Source: Pseudomonadota bacterium
GTDB taxonomy: Bacteria > Pseudomonadota > Gammaproteobacteria > Burkholderiales > Usitatibacteraceae
DNA: 43,487 nucleotides
Assembly (NCBI GenBank): GCA_029781595.1
Contig: JAKOWJ010000354.1
Span: 1 to 43,487 of the forward strand
Direction: 5' to 3'
In this document: positions 43,279-43,487 of the stretch, piece by piece
How positions within the stretch are numbered: the first letter of the stretch is position 1
Layout: every line of letters starts with the position of its first letter
The notes under the pieces: generated by a model
What the model saw: the letters and a program-made list of their open reading frames with translations, nothing else
What the model was told of the DNA's origin: nothing
Database searches by the model: none
Position numbers and translations under genes: made by a program

Positions 43279-43487
43279 CTAGCGCAGCCAGAAGCGCGCG
43301 ATGTGCACGCCCAGGCCCGCGCACAGGCCCGCGGCGACGGGGTGGACGTTCTTCAGCAGCAGCGGCGGGTGCTTGAGCAGCCGCAGCAGCCAGAAGGTGA
43401 GCGCCACCGCGAGGCCCACCGCGATCGAGACGGCGAAGTGCCGCGGCATCACCATCCCGAGCGACTGCTGGAAGAAGACCGCGAGGA
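43279..43487 (-). CDS. C-terminal end of an unknown membrane protein (truncated by window)
   Basis: An open frame runs from the window edge to a TAG at 43279-43281, giving at least 69 residues. They form two hydrophobic helices ([18 protein letters not shown] and [19 protein letters not shown]) separated by the basic loop [15 protein letters not shown]. Codon use matches neighbouring genes. I do not recognise the family. It lies 70 nt upstream of lpdA on the same strand. Confidence 0.6.
   Translation of the reverse strand, partial: LAVFFQQSLGMVMPRHFAVSIAVGLAVALTFWLLRLLKHPPLLLKNVHPVAAGLCAGLGVHIARFWLR

Overview
The window is about 70% GC chromosomal DNA from a heterotrophic betaproteobacterium. 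The clues are lpdA followed by zapE, an AcuI-type reductase next to prpE, a liv-type ABC operon ending in an acyl-CoA ligase, and a proteobacterial-style yybP-ykoY manganese riboswitch. I cannot name the genus. No rRNA, tRNA, phage, transposase or CRISPR is visible, and no gene for a DNA-binding regulator was found. No gene-free stretch exceeds about 240 bases.

Layout. 1-1215 (-): C-terminal-truncated MmgE/PrpD family gene, divergent from the next operon. 1400-6619 (+): valine-degradation operon mmsA-mmsB-enoyl-CoA hydratase-3-hydroxyisobutyryl-CoA hydrolase-FAH family enzyme; the last four genes overlap or nearly overlap. 6673-7647 (+): membrane GGDEF protein. 7658-8395 (-): exported protein of unknown function. 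8471-9031 (-): Gdt1/TMEM165 family Mn exporter behind a riboswitch. 9251-12755 (-): etfB-etfA-acyl-CoA dehydrogenase, with a perfect 22-bp PsrA-like palindrome over the promoter. 12853-19152 (-): livG-livF-livK-livH-livM-acyl-CoA ligase. 19302-28184 (-): surface/exported cassette made of a Slam-like TPR and beta-barrel protein, a FecR-domain protein with two C-terminal barrel-like repeats, and two duplicated Cys-rich ASH/choice-of-anchor-D proteins. 28421-29227 (+): ECHDC3-like crotonase. 29224-31675 (-): phytoene-desaturase-like FAD oxidoreductase and an alpha/beta hydrolase. 31693-31862: inverted-repeat element with decamer repeats. 31871-36380 (-): PabB::5-formyl-THF cyclo-ligase fusion, folD and a second acyl-CoA ligase. 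36466-36930 (+): DUF3617 protein. 36961-40476 (-): acuI, prpE and a Mug-like glycosylase. 40541-43208 (-): lpdA and zapE. 43279-43487 (-): end of an unknown membrane protein.

Most of the metabolism feeds acyl-CoA oxidation. The liv transporter plus ligases would bring in and activate carboxylic acids. The acyl-CoA dehydrogenase passes electrons to EtfAB. The valine operon carries methacrylyl-CoA to propionyl-CoA. PrpE and AcuI also yield propionyl-CoA. LpdA serves the 2-oxoacid dehydrogenases.

The best candidates for something undescribed are the Slam-like/FecR/ASH surface cassette and the fused PabB::cyclo-ligase protein. The manganese riboswitch and the PsrA-like operator are the clearest regulatory elements.
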